From Zygaena filipendulae (taxonomy: Eukaryota > Arthropoda > Insecta > Lepidoptera > Zygaenidae), in the NCBI GenBank assembly GCA_907165275.2, contig OU015655.1, forward strand, positions 11,296,501-11,360,500: a stretch of 64,000 nucleotides of DNA. The letters are read 5' to 3'. The translations under genes were made by a program, and so were the position numbers. This document shows positions 1 through 10,741 of the stretch, in pieces. The notes below the pieces were generated by a model. That model was not told the DNA's origin. It worked only from the letters and a program-made list of their open reading frames with translations, and ran no database searches. Position 1 is the first letter of the stretch, and every line of letters begins with the position of its first letter.

Positions 1-50
1 GAAACCCTCGGTGTGCGAATCCGACTCGCACTTCATCAGTTTTTATTCCT
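1..50 (+). repeat. 3' end of a TTAGGGTTCCG-type lepidopteran repeat
   Basis: The text AACCCTCGGTGTGCGAATCC then GACTCGCACTT...TTTTT matches the right end of the full copy at 1321-1752. The remainder lies outside the window. Confidence 0.6.
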
Positions 51-1320
51 CTGGCGATTGAGTATGAGTTATGAAGATACTCGTAATCTTATTATTTTAT
101 AGACGTAGATGGGTGGGACAGTGGGGGGAAATTCGGCGGTAAGCGGAGTCCGGTAAGCGGACAAAGGAGCTAATTCATAGCAACTACGGAACGGAGCTGA
201 GAGAGCTGCGGTTTGACTATTAGATTGGACGGACGGATGCAAATCGACTTAACGAGTATTCCGCATAGATATATATCGACGCACATTTGAACACTTATTT
301 TATGAACTGTTTCACTTCCACCCACGTCATTATTCGAGATTTTTTCGGTAACTTCAAATTTTCCAATGTGAAAGTACACATTTGTATTAAGCTGTTGCTA
401 GTCGTCCACTAAACGGACGAATAATAATCGTCCGCTAAACGCAAAATGTATTGATCTTTCTTAACGTTCTTTTTTGTTGCCAGATTATTCTGTCTGGACA
501 CAAAAAGAGAGGCAAAAAGAAATGGTTGGTTTATATATTTATTTATTTGTTCTAGTTTTAGATGGTAATATCTCGCTGAGTTAAACACAAGATATTAATG
601 ATAATAACATGTATCTACCTAGGAGCAAATATTTAAATTAGAAACAATACAATAAATTAATTAAGTATTACAATTTGCTCCAATAATGGCGCAAATTGTA
701 ATATTTTAAGCATTCCTGGCCGTCAATAAATTAATTAGGAATATACGGCGAAAATTTCTATTGCGTTCCTGTTTATTGATTAGCAGCAATTTCAGCAATT
801 TCTATTACCTACTGCCAATTTCGTTATTGCATTGTTTCGTGCAAATAGATAGGTAACTACGTACCATTAAACGTTTTAGATTGAAAAATAAAAAATACGT
901 TTGTTATAAGTATTTGTTAACTGACTGAGAATGTTCTAGCTGGCACAATATTATGAGATAGAGACAATCTGTAAAAGATGCAAAGTACCTACTCCGTATA
1001 GATATAAAAATTTGTGGCCCACATTTGACAGTCCATATAAGCGGTTAGTGAACCAATTAAACAACCTGCTACTACTACAGGTGGCGGGCTTCTCCGCGGC
1101 GGCGGCGGGTTTGCTCCAGAGCGCGTAGAGCAACGGAGTTTGAGTTCGAAATTTAAATTGGCACATTGAGTACACCGCACCGCTATCACCTCTAGGGCAG
1201 GCTTCTCGGCTTCCCGCTACGAACTACGTTATTGCGAGTGTCGCTTCTTTAGGTAGTAATAGCCAGTACTATTCTTTGTTTGTGTTTTCTGAGTACTCGG
1301 GGAATTGTTGTAACTCTTTT
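51..1320. other. AT-rich intron sequence, no gene seen
   Basis: No exon with paired splice sites or sustained coding bias was found. A small GC-rich patch at about 1080-1140 (CTCCGCGGCGGCGGCGGG) interrupts otherwise AT-rich DNA; its origin is unclear. Confidence 0.5.
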
Positions 1321-1752
1321 TTAGGGTTCCGCATATAGTAAAAAATTAATAGGATCACTTTTATCTGTCTTTCTGTTGGTCAATAGGTACTCATTTTCAT
1401 AGAAATGCGTGAATGTATCAAGTTTTTTGGAGCTATGAAAAAATTAGGTAATCTTTTAAATCAACGCAACCAAAAAATACCGATGTTTATGCCGCATAAC
1501 TTAACACTCGCAATTAAATCAAAACCCATAAGGTACTTCCCGTTGACCTAGAATAATGTTTGGCAAGAAGCATTGTGGTACTAGCGCAAAAAATTTAAAA
1601 ATCGTGAATTTGAGGTCAAATCATAATTAAAACATCTAAATCTTCGAGACTCGATTCCCGTGACGGTTGAACACGGTTATACATACCTACGTCCTACATG
1701 TTTGTACGGAACCCTCAGTGAGCGAGTCCGACTTGCCCTTGGCCGGTTTTTT
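1321..1752 (+). mobile_element. Full-length copy of the TTAGGGTTCCG...CGGAACCCT lepidopteran repeat
   Basis: It starts TTAGGGTTCCG and ends CGGAACCCTCAGTGAGCGAG ... TTGGCCGGTTTTTT. The ends contain a 9 bp inverted match (AGGGTTCCG / CGGAACCCT). Internal phrases AGGATCACTT, ATGCCGCATAA and GGTACTTCCCGTTGACCTAG are familiar from many lepidopteran genomes. It has no coding capacity; the class is not settled by this sequence. Confidence 0.65.
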
Positions 1753-2604
1753 AATCAGAGCTTGCGTTCAGTTTGTTACGACGATGTATAATTGTTTGGT
1801 TCCCACGCCGCTAGTAAATAGGTTACGCTGTTGAAGCGACATTATACCTATATAATATAATATTATCGCAAAACACAATAGGTAATAATGGAGAACAATG
1901 TTAGTTTTTACAACCCTCAAATCTAAGAAGTTAAAAAAATCAGACGAAACAATAATATGTTTATGTTGATTGAAAAATTGATGATTTAAAGTGCGAAATA
2001 CATAAATACAATGTCAGAGGGTTTTCGAGAAAATACCTTTTTAAATGTATACACGTTATGCTATGTATATTTTTTTGGTTTATGTAAATCATTGGGCTTG
2101 CGATTAATGACTTTCAAACAAAGAGGTAGGTAACTTTTTCCATCATATTTGAGAAAATGAAATTGACGTAACAGAATTTAAAAAAATCCATTTAAGCGAA
2201 AATTTTAAGGAATGAACTTACAAATACTTGCTTATTGCATTGGAAAATAAATAAAATAAACTGATACTTGAGAGCGTATCCAGTTTTAGTAAAGTTTATA
2301 AATGCGGGCCTAATAGGCAACAACAACATTCCGAGATCACACGAAATTGGCGGAATAAACTTATTGATCAAAGTACAACAAAACTAAACCAAACCTTTGT
2401 TATTGTATGACTTTGTGTTACATTGTTTTTTTTTTCTACGCGAAAAATGAACGTAGCTACTAAAAATCCACTCAGCATGAAACTTACCAGAAGTTTCAGA
2501 AGTTTCCCCATCACACGCATTTGAAAGTTACAGAACAAACACGTAGCAGTAATAATTTTGGTGATTTCCAAATGCTGCCTAAGACTTTATTTTCGACTTT
2601 GTAG
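1753..2604. other. AT-rich intron sequence, nothing assigned
   Basis: Homopolymer runs and TAATATAATATTAT-like simple sequence near 1845-1865. No splice-supported exon. Confidence 0.45.
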
Positions 2605-2756
2605 TAGTGATGTGAAAAATAATCGTTTTTTATAGTAACCGATTATTTTTTTCATAATAATCGATTTTTTTAATTTACAATTTTTACAATTTGATTAATT
2701 TACAAAAATCTATTTTTAGTTAATTGTTTTTTTTTTCTCTTTATGTCACATCCCTA
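2605..2756. mobile_element. Small TIR element, TAG(T/G)GATGTGA ends
   Basis: Bounded by TAGTGATGTGA and TCACATCCCTA in inverted orientation. The AT-rich core contains repeated AATCG / CGATT motifs. 152 bp, non-coding, MITE-like. Confidence 0.55.
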
Positions 2757-2789
2757 GTTTGTCAAATATATTTAATGATAAGTGTTGAC

Positions 2790-2894
2790 TAGGGATGTGA
2801 AAATTAATAAATTTTTATAATATCTACCTAATCGTTTTTTAATAATCGGTTTTTAAAAAAATCTATTGTATTTGCGATATTAATCACATCCCTA
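2790..2894. mobile_element. Second small TIR element of the same family
   Basis: Bounded by TAGGGATGTGA and TCACATCCCTA, with the same AATCGTTTTTTAATAATCGG-like core as its neighbour 33 bp away. 105 bp. Confidence 0.6.
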
Positions 2895-3516
2895 CTTTAC
2901 AGCACCATTCCTCACACATAGCTAGGACTGCAAGTTTACATTTGTAAGTTACACTCTCCCATTTGCAATTTTGAGCTATACTGTTGCCATTCGGCTTGCT
3001 AAGTGGGAAGGCAAAAAAAAACTTTTATTTGGATCATCAAGAACTTTTGCTCCTAAAACGTGTAAGGTTTTACAAGTACAGACTGTTTGACAACTATTTC
3101 TTTTGAAACATGGGCACTGGGCAGGTAAGTACTCGTATTTCAAAACTGCCATAATAGCGAGTCGGCCAAGTTAAGCGTGCGCGGAAGCAACCTCTAATAC
3201 CTTCTCAATTTCCATCTAGGTTAAAAACAAATTTAGATAGATACTAAAATATATTAAAGATATTCCACGATAACATATCTCTCCTTGTTGTATCGATTTG
3301 TCAACCGATTATTCGCCATAATCATTCGAGATTATAGAGACATCTAAATCGACCTCTTCGTTTCATCCATTGATTGGGACAAAATTTTAATCGAGTACAA
3401 TGTTTGTTATTGACAAGATAATTATGTAGATATGACAGTATCGGAGAACTTTATCGGATAGACCTACATACCTATATGCTAATGGCTAATAAGTACCTAT
3501 GGTTTAGTTCACATAC
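2895..3516. other. Intron sequence, nothing assigned
   Basis: Mixed AT-rich sequence with no recognised repeat or exon. Confidence 0.4.
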
Positions 3517-4060
3517 CTCGCATCCTGATTGGATATTTTGAGTTCAGTTCCACTAAATTCCAATGGCGAAGCTTTAAATTTAGCCTCGAGTGCCACCACC
3601 GGAGTGGCCCTGCTACCACTTTACCATCGCACGTGCACTCGCCACTCGTCACTCTATCGCACACTCCGTGCCGCCATCCCAGCCTATCGCTTACGTAACA
3701 CTACTCAGAATATTAGTGCAAAGTACCAGGACCAGGGTACTCCCGTGTGATCGTGTTATTGCATAAAACGCCGCTAAGTACCTATACGACCACTCAACAC
3801 ACATTGCACGACGTTAAATGCATTATAAACGGGGATGCAACCGCACCACCGCGTTGCATGACTTTCATATACTAACGCGGTTCAGTCAGAACGAGCTTTC
3901 TCGTACAACGAGATAGGGAAATCGCATGTTTTTTTCTAGTAACCAATTCCGAAGAAACAAATTAATGACAAAGACGTGCGCGGGGGCTGGGGAGCGGGCG
4001 CGCGCGGAGCGAGGCTGCGCCGGTCGCGTGCGGCAAAATGGCGGCGACACAATAGATCAT
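3517..4060 (-). promoter_or_regulatory. GC-rich, possibly promoter-like region with a YY1/Pho-type motif
   Basis: Positions 3960-4060 form a dense CpG patch containing AAAATGGCGGC (4035-4045; minus strand GCCGCCATTTT), the core of the YY1/Pleiohomeotic site. About 500 bp downstream on the minus strand, ATGCGAG|GTATGT (ATG at 3523-3521, donor at 3516) is a possible tiny first coding exon ending in phase 1, the phase the exon after exon 3 needs. The link is speculative. Confidence 0.25.
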
Positions 4061-4516
4061 AATTAATGTCATCTCAGACATGCCATGTTTGTAGCCAGTC
4101 GTAGTTGTACATTTCTCACAACTTGAGAGGGCCTTCGCGACATTATTCAGGCTTCCGAAGTCATATCGGAACACCAAGCGAGTGCTAAAAAGAATTAATT
4201 TTCAATATAGATCTGCTTGGTTAAGGGCGCAAAAGGGTTTGCCAATATATTTATTTACTTAGTGAGCAGGAAGATAGTATAGGTATAGTGAGATTTACAC
4301 CCACAACTAAAAACATAGGTAAGGTATTTTGTTTCTCTTTTTTGAACGAGTCATTTGCTCTAGGTAAAATACCTAGGTCAAATGACTGCTCTCTGATAGC
4401 TATACCAGCGACTTCCAGCCTACTAGAACCATGAAAATAGATAATCACATGGAAGATTGACGGTGCAGATTTTTCTATTCAAATGTCTATCAGATCTTGC
4501 TTTATGGACAAAATAC
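4061..4516. other. Intron sequence, nothing assigned
   Basis: No repeat, splice-paired exon or RNA gene recognised. Confidence 0.4.
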
Positions 4517-4786
4517 AATTGGGTATTCTCCAGGGTATGAAAATCAAAATTCTAATTAGTCCGTCAGTTAGAAAATAAAAAAATAATAGACACGTATTTT
4601 TTGCTTTTTCAAATTAATGAAAATAAATTAAATTCAGTATAAGCCCCATACAAACTGCACCGGGATGTGACGTCACGCGAAATTTCAACTCAATGTACTG
4701 CCGTTATTTTTTTATTAATTAGGTACGTAAAAAAAGAAAAAAATAAGGGGTCCAATATTTTTTACTAATCTACACGACGCGACGGA
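4517..4786. mobile_element. Diverged AATGGG-family TIR element
   Basis: Contains the family phrases AAAATCAAAATTCTAATTAG, CCGTCAGTTAGAAAATAAAA and CACGTATTTTTTGCTTTTTC, and TGACGTCA at 4668-4675. The outer ends are decayed, so borders are approximate. Confidence 0.6.
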
Positions 4787-5200
4787 CATTGTCTTTGGTA
4801 GTAGATAGTTAAAAAAAAGCAAAAAGTTATTAGAGAAAATAATTCGGCACTAAAGTCGTTCAGTCATTTAACTGCACCGCTGAAAACCGCTTAAATCGTT
4901 ACGATAATCATACTTGTAGGTATACAAGTACAAGTATGAGTAACGCAAACGTGAAAAAGGTTCAACTTTAATAATTGCCCAAAAATCTTAAAATGAAATG
5001 GCGTCAATCAAGGTAGTCTACGAATCATATCCGAATCTAATAATAGCTGTATGATTTCTTTAGTTCGAAAAGACGTCTTATCGACGCCTGCAATGAACAC
5101 GATAACAAGATAAACACCCTACTTACAACAGTTAAATCCATTTTAACAGCCGTGATACGGGTAAAATGTTTCTGATAAATTGTCAGCGTGATGCCATCAA

Positions 5201-5506
5201 ATCTATATATGTAGGTATTAAATAAAAATGAATCCCTATTTCCCTGGGTCACGGCATCACGCATGAACGGCTGGACCGATTTCGGTAATTCTCTTTTTGT
5301 TGTGTGCTATTGTAAAGAGAAGAATAATATGAAAAATAATTGGAGTTTCTGCGGGAATTCCGAAACTCACACGGATGAATCTCCGAAACCTATTTTGACT
5401 GGACTTTCACTGCTAATTACCTGATGTTATAAAGAGTAAATTAGGCTACTTTGGACTTCCTGCGGGAATACTGAAACTCACACGAGGGAAACCGTGGGGC
5501 ACAGCT
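5201..5506 (+). mobile_element. Helitron-like non-autonomous element
   Basis: The body begins AATGAATCCCTATTTCC...GGTCACGGCATCACGC and ends GAAACCGTGGGGCACAGCTAG followed by T. The GC hairpin tail plus CTAG|T is the Helitron 3' pattern. It appears composite, with a second tail-like segment near 5345-5390. Confidence 0.55.
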
Positions 5507-5700
5507 AGTATAATATAATAATTTTGTTATTCAAATCGTTTTCTATGACAAGATGTCAAAAAATAATGATGGCGAAATTCATACATACCTACGTCGTCGG
5601 TTTATAAAAAATAAAGATTTACGTATAAATGTCTTCTAATTCCAGCTTTTAATCAGCAACTCGTAAAATAAATATAAAGGTCCTCATAATTATTTAACAA

Positions 5701-5790
5701 CTAGCTGTCCCCGCGATTTCACCCGCGTGAGTTTCGGGATTCTCGCAAGAACTCCAAAGAAGCCTTCCTCTTCTTCTTGAATTATGGCAA
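5701..5790 (-). mobile_element. 3' fragment of a Helitron-like element
   Basis: Begins CTAGCTGTCCCCGCGATTTC preceded by A, the reverse of the CTAG|T end; only the tail remains. Confidence 0.5.
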
Positions 5791-5864
5791 CCTATCGCTA
5801 TTTATCGCATTCTATTCTGCCAACGTACCTACCTACCTAAATATATGTATATTTAGCGATTAAA

Positions 5865-6060
5865 GTAATTATGGCGAAACGCCAATGACAGTGTTAGATT
5901 GTTCCCCAAGATAAAACACGGTTCTTTCACGAAAACCAGCTTCTTTCTCGGAAAACAAAATGGCTGCTGAACGGTGGTGAAAATATCGAATAAATAACGC
6001 GACAGGCGTCCACTCGCTACGACGTCCATCGGTCAAAAATTACTCCTTAAAATAACATAA
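5865..6060 (+). repeat. Interspersed repeat shared with 63523-63612 and 14340-14600
   Basis: TTATGGCGAAACGCCAATGA, GTGTTAGATTGTTCCCCAAG and AAAACACGGTTC recur inverted near 63523-63612 and, more diverged, at 14370-14590. Class unknown; no coding content. Confidence 0.5.
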
Positions 6061-6124
6061 GCTAATTAATTGCCAGTGAAATTTTCATCAAAATGGTTCA
6101 ATCGCTTCGTTGATTATTTATCTG

Positions 6125-6190
6125 TTCCCCGTGTTGATTACGTAGTTCCCGCGGAAATTCCGGGATAAAAAGTACCCGATATTAGTAGAG
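6125..6190 (-). mobile_element. Helitron-like tail fragment
   Basis: CTGTTCCCCGTGTTGATTAC ... GTTCCCGCGGAAATTCCGGG is a decayed copy of the common tail. Confidence 0.4.
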
Positions 6191-6194
6191 AAGT

Positions 6195-6390
6195 AGGGAT
6201 ATACATATAAAAATAAATCCCTACTTCTCATCGCAAGGCATCACGCATGAACGGCTGGACCGATCACCATTAAATTTTATATACACGTTGTCAGGGGTGC
6301 AGAGAAGGACATAGGGTACTTTTTATCCAGGAATTCGCGCAGGAACATCGATATCACTGCGGGTTTACCCGGGAACAGCTCAAAAATAGT
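6195..6390 (+). mobile_element. Helitron-like element, decayed end
   Basis: Starts near AAATAAATCCCTACTTCTC, has GTCAGGGGTGCAGAGAAGGA and ends GGGTTTACCCGGGAACAGCT, with the CTAG end lost. Confidence 0.45.
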
Positions 6391-7146
6391 TTCGTTTTAT
6401 TTGAATCGCGAATGTTAACCATATTTTTTAAAGAAAAGGGGAAAAAAATCAAATGACACTTTATTGACATCGTTAGTTACTTTTTATTATTATTATTTTT
6501 TATTTCTACAACGTATATAGGATTATACTACGTATATTTGGTTTTTACAATAATGATAGATTACTTTGGTTTGAATTGCTTCCTTTATAAATAAAATGAA
6601 AGAAAAGAAACAGCGGAAATGTTGAGAGAAGGTAGGGTTGCCACTTTTTTTTTTGAAAAAGTATAATAATTTTCCGAAAAAACGTGAAAAAATGTAGCAT
6701 TTTTGGGAAATGCAGGGAAAAAAAATAGTACAAAAATATTTTGTAATCCTTATGTATCGGGCAGCATTCATTCACATTGCTAGTTTGACAGTTGACGTTT
6801 TGTTGCCGGTTATATGCGTTTCGTTCTGAAATTCCCCGTGCTGCGCTGCGGGTGCTTTCCAGACCAGTGACAGCAGTTAATATAAAAAAGCGCGACAGCA
6901 TAAAAACATAGTATTTTTCGTACTATATTATTTTTCTAATATAGGTAGTAAAATTGACTGAAATATCGAGTTGTCGAGCCAATGCGACGGGCCGAATAGG
7001 GAAATCCTCTTTCCACGATTGCGTCTGGCGTATTATATTCACATCAGTGCTTCAATATCAATACAAACAACAACCTTCGAAATTTTCAAATTCGATTCTG
7101 AAAACTAGCATAGCTGAAGAAGTTATGAATGCAGTTTTATCTTTGA
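6391..7146. other. AT-rich intron sequence; lone AGGGTTGCCAC element end at about 6633
   Basis: TAGGGTTGCCAC at about 6632 resembles the end of the TIR element at 23084-23459, but no opposite end was found. No exon seen. Confidence 0.35.
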
Positions 7147-7181
7147 TCTCTGGCCTCAAAACCGCGGGGAACAGCTAGTAG
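7147..7181 (+). mobile_element. Helitron-like tail fragment
   Basis: Ends AAAACCGCGGGGAACAGCTAG followed by T. Confidence 0.45.
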
Positions 7182-7575
7182 TAAGTCATAAAAGAAGAAA
7201 ATAAAACAACACGCCCACAGATTGTCCCTAAATCCCTAAATGTGTCACAATCCGTGACACCGACCGCAAGTCAGGACGCACTCAACTTGTCACCTCTCAC
7301 AGGTCCCGACCGCATCCGCCGCAGTTACCGCAACACACCCACCCGGCCGAAAGTGACCACCGCGGTAATTATCAGCGACACACACTTGCAGACGCAGTAA
7401 TCAGTAATCACCAAACTAACCATAATTCGTCGAACTTGAACTTACGCAAAGCAAATAATTGCCTCCTAATCAGCCAGCGGCTGGCTAACTTGCGAATTAA
7501 CTTGCTGAACTTATGAGATTAGAATGGAGCCACTCTGGCTTTGCAAGGGATGTAGGTATGTTAAATTAAAGATAT
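7182..7575. other. Unassigned; moderately GC-rich at 7250-7400
   Basis: 7250-7400 is rich in CCGAC, CACCC and GTGACA words and is not part of a repeat seen elsewhere in the window. It may be regulatory; there is no direct evidence. Confidence 0.25.
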
Positions 7576-7811
7576 CTATATATATAAAATGCTTTGTCCT
7601 GAATGACTGATGGATCAACGCACAGCCTAAGCCGCTGATCGTAGAGACCTGAAACTTGGAGGGTGTGTTCTTTGTATGACGTATAGGCATCCGATAAGAA
7701 AGGATTTTTGAAAATTCAACTCCTAAGGGGATGAAAACGGGTTGCAAAGTTTGTATGGAAAATTCCGTGGGAACTTCGAAATTATAGCGGCTGAAACCGC
7801 GCGGGACAACT
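7576..7811 (+). mobile_element. Helitron-like element, TGCTTTGTCCTGAATGACTG body
   Basis: Body AATGCTTTGTCCTGAATGAC ... GATCAACGCACAGCCTAAGC, GTAGAGACCTGAAACTTGGA. Tail GCTGAAACCGCGCGGGACAA then CTAG|T. A near relative lies inverted at 31149-31386 and a tailless one at 50325-50497. Confidence 0.6.
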
Positions 7812-7897
7812 AGTTACTGCTGTATAATAGTGTATAGCTATAAGCTAGGTATAGTGCATAGCTAGTTAAAGTGCATTTAATAATATGTGTAGTATAT

Positions 7898-7999
7898 ACC
7901 ACGTTTGCTTGGTTTCCACGACACAAGCTTATAGCTTAGTGTGGGATCAAGTAGATCTGTGTGTTGTGTGAAGTGGATTATTATTATTATTATTTATCC
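7898..7999 (+). repeat. LINE-type 3' tail with TTA microsatellite
   Basis: GCTTGGTTTCCACGACACAAG...GTAGATCTGTGTGTTGTG ... GTGGATTATTATTATTATTA. Two inverted copies occur at 11733-11816 and 26169-26256; the simple-repeat end suggests target-primed insertion of a non-LTR element. Confidence 0.5.
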
Positions 8000-8183
8000 A
8001 GCATCAAATTGCTTTAAATGTATAGTATATTTATATTGTTATTAATCTTGTTATATGGTTAGTTTGACAACAAAATCTTACAATGAATATTTTTTTATTC
8101 ATACCAAAATAAAGTATGAAATCGACGTGTGAAGCCTTCGATTCCCAACAATTGCAACAATATATAACTGCTTTATTTCAGAC

Positions 8184-8480
8184 TAGCTCTGCCCCACGGT
8201 TTTGACTGCGTGAATTTCGGAATTCCCCCAGGAACTTCAAAGTAGCCTAATTTACTTTTTATAACATCAGTTAATTAGCAGTGAAAGTTCCCGTGAAAAT
8301 CGGTCCAACGATTTCGCCGATTCACCCGCATGAGTTTCGGAATTCCCGTACGAACTCCAAACTGCTTTCATATTCTCCATGCAATACCAAACACAACAAA
8401 AAAAGAATAAGCGAAAATGGTCCAGCTGTTCACATGTGATGCCGTGAACAAGGAAAATAGGGTTTATTTTATGTATATTA
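8184..8480 (-). mobile_element. Helitron-like element
   Basis: Begins ACTAGCTCTGCCCCACGG, contains a second tail-like segment near 8320-8365, and ends in the reverse of the CCCTATTTTCC body. It lies head-to-tail with the next copy. Confidence 0.5.
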
Positions 8481-8482
8481 CT

Positions 8483-8755
8483 AGCTGTGCCCCGCGGTTT
8501 CACCCGCATGAAACGTTTTTGTATGACAACTTTTTTTCCCTACATCCGATTTAAATGAAACAAAGCCTATATGTAGCTCCATGTCTAGCTTAATCTACCT
8601 GTGAAAACCGCATGAAAATACGTTCAGTAGGTTCGGAGATTATCGCGAACAGACAGACAGACAGAAAAGAATTTTAAAAACTATTTTTTTGTGGTTGGTT
8701 ACTTTTTTTATCACTCCCTGTCAAAATTTGTGAAAAATATTCAATGTACATAGAA
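8483..8755 (-). mobile_element. Helitron-like element, CAGACAGACAGACAG body
   Basis: Starts A|CTAGCTGTGCCCCGCGG, then ACATCCGATTTAAATGAAAC, AAAGCCTATATGTAGCTCC, ACAGACAGACAGACAG and ends near ATATTCAATGTACA. Relatives at 30309-30583 and 58022-58319. Confidence 0.6.
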
Positions 8756-9161
8756 AGTTCTGTATGTAAAAAAGATGAATAATTCTTGTGGATAGAGACG
8801 GTTCGGTATGGAATTAAACTCCGTATGTACATTATCGTCGGATATCATAAAGGTGACGACATATCTGCTGGAAGAAATCTCGTAATGATCAAAAGGCGTT
8901 GTCGAAAATATGTCTCCCAGTAGAGGGCATGTCACAGACTCACAGTTATCCACTCATGCAAGGTCAGCCATGCAGGCTTAGGATGCTTCTTCTTCTTCTG
9001 CTTGGGATGCTCTTTCGTCCGCTTACGAAGGCGACGTATAAGCCTCGAACAGTAACTGTACAGGTACTGCATAGCTTTCTTTAGACATAAGTCTAGTTAA
9101 TTTGTGCTGCATAGATGATTTTGATTCCAATATAGAGACATACATAAAGGCGCGTTCCGAA
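8756..9161. other. Intron sequence, nothing assigned
   Basis: CTTCTTCTTCTTCTGCTT simple sequence near 8986-9005; otherwise no recognised element. Confidence 0.35.
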
Positions 9162-9185
9162 GGGGGGGGGGGGGGGGGGGGGGGG
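9162..9185 (+). repeat. Poly-G tract of 24 G
   Basis: An uninterrupted run of 24 G follows CGTTCCGAA. Its length may be inexact in any assembly. Confidence 0.85.
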
Positions 9186-9470
9186 TCACAGAGGGGACAT
9201 GACCCCTCCCCCCAATCATACGTGTCTATACTAATATTATACCAACTTGTCAACCTCAAGAAACGCACACACGTACAACACGTGTATGTACAAGCAGGCT
9301 GTCTTGTTGGAAAGTACTTCAAACAGTTCATTTGTAAAGAGTGTCAACGGACGATTGTACCTAAAGAGGAAAGATTTGTATTTTTGTCATTTATAACGAG
9401 TAAACCTAGACTGATTTCAGAAATTCTTTCACATATAAGAAACTGCGGTAGAGTGACATAGAGTAGGGTA
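9186..9470. repeat. Diverged repeat shared with about 25085-25145
   Basis: AAACGCACACACGTACAACA...CGTGTATGTAC...CAGTTCATTTGTA resembles TACGCACACACGCATAACAC...CAGTTCATTTGTATAGTGTC at 25085-25145. Class unknown. Confidence 0.35.
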
Positions 9471-9472
9471 GG

Positions 9473-9540
9473 GTAGGGGTTTTTATCCGGGAATTACTAC
9501 GGAAACTCCAAAATTAGCGTGGGTAAAACCGCGGGCAACC
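9473..9540 (+). mobile_element. Helitron-like tail fragment
   Basis: TTTTTATCCGGGAATTACTA ... GGTAAAACCGCGGGCAACCG ends in TTAG rather than CTAG. Confidence 0.45.
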
Positions 9541-9544
9541 GTTA

Positions 9545-9640
9545 GTCTGTAGTAAAATTGTGTATTGTGCAATAAAGTCTAATTTACTTGACAATTGCCA
9601 ATTGCTGTTGGTGTGACAATAAATAAATAAATAAACAATT
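9545..9640 (+). repeat. Retroelement-like tail ending in (AATA)n
   Basis: GTGTATTGTGCAATAAAGTC ... GTGTGACAATAAATAAATAA resembles LINE/SINE 3' ends with an AATAAA-type microsatellite. Confidence 0.4.
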
Positions 9641-9963
9641 TTGTTATTAAAGCCCCTTTCAAACTTTCAGGCTGTGACCGCGCCTGCATACGTCATAAAT
9701 AGCCGACATATGCAAATTTATTGAAGATGCTTCAATAACTGCGATTCTTCTAGGAAGTTTAAGTCATCAATATGCACCTTAGACGTTCATTTGGAGCCAC
9801 TTTTGACCCCCTTATAACTCAAAAATTATTTCACATATTATACATGTCAATACTAATCATGAACTCTCAAATAGGGAAATACAGTAGATTAACAAAAACT
9901 ATTTGGTATTAATTTTATTATGAATAAGTACCTACTAATAATTTCTGTACAAAAAGCAGTGAT

Positions 9964-10482
9964 ATCCCATCAAAAACATAAATGTGAAAGTGGAAGTCAA
10001 GTTCAGTAGGATTAAGCTTAAGCTTAGTTGTCGACTTCACCGACAAAAGAATTGATATCTAAATAAGTGTCAAGTTCTGTAGATAATCCTGAAATAAATT
10101 CAAAGAAGCATACAACTTGACTAGTTTTCACATTCAAGTTATCTTTAACTAGTCAAATTATGTATCTTCTTTATATTATTATGAGCAAGTTACTGTTTTT
10201 ATACTGTAAGGTCAATAGATATTACCCCTTTAATATTTCGTTTGCTGATAAAAACAAGGCAATATCAAAAATATTTATACTATAGTTTGTAGCCAAATAT
10301 AAGATAACTTGTGTGTGAAAACTAGTCAAGTTGTATGCTCCTTTGAATATATTTCAGGATTATCTACAGAACTTGACACCTATTTAGATATCAATTCTTT
10401 TGTCGGTGAAGTCGACAACTAAGCTTAAGCTTAATCCTACTGAACTTGACTTCCACTTTCACATTTATGTTTTTGATGGGAT
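9964..10482. mobile_element. Foldback element with 182 bp inverted repeats
   Basis: The left arm 9964-10145 and right arm 10301-10482 are reverse complements of equal length, with about 5 differences by eye in 182 positions (none in the outer 100). Ends are ATCCCATCAAAAACATAAAT. The 155 bp spacer is AT-rich and non-coding, so it is non-autonomous. Both arms carry TTAAGCTTAAGCTTAG. The near identity implies recent insertion or gene conversion. Confidence 0.8.
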
Positions 10483-10741
10483 TCTTTTTTTACGAAATCA
10501 AAAAATAGCGGCTATACATTGAGTTGAAATTTCGCGTAACGTCACTATCCGGACAGTTTGTATGGCGGTTTTATCGGTTAGTTACGTCACGACTCCCTCA
10601 CCCTGAACTTTAATGCGCTTTATCTCTGTATATTTTAATTTATTTGAAAAAGCAAAAAATACGTGTCTATTGTTTTTTTTTATTTTCTAACTGACGGACT
10701 AATGAGAATTTTGATTTTCAAAAGTAGTCAACATCCCCATT
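10483..10741. mobile_element. AATGGG-family element, truncated on the left
   Basis: From TTTTTTTACGAAATCAAAAA to AGTCAACATCCCCATT. It starts exactly where the foldback element ends, so its left third is missing. The two CRE-like words are degenerate (TAACGTCA, TTACGTCA). Confidence 0.7.

Noticed and set aside
3529..3750. 73-codon plus-strand ORF MDILSSVPLNSNGEALNLAS...
   Set aside because: Plausible composition, but no domain, no splice signals and no known match; kept only as part of a possible regulatory patch.
6545..6901. 118-codon minus-strand ORF with Phe/Leu-rich end
   Set aside because: Low-complexity AAAA/TTTT translation, no recognisable domain, no splice context.
8640..8665. CAGACAGACAGACAG as an independent microsatellite
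   Set aside because: It is an internal part of a Helitron-like body found in several copies.
9102..9461. 119-codon plus-strand ORF with a Gly run
   Set aside because: The Gly run is the poly-G tract; the rest is a diverged repeat.
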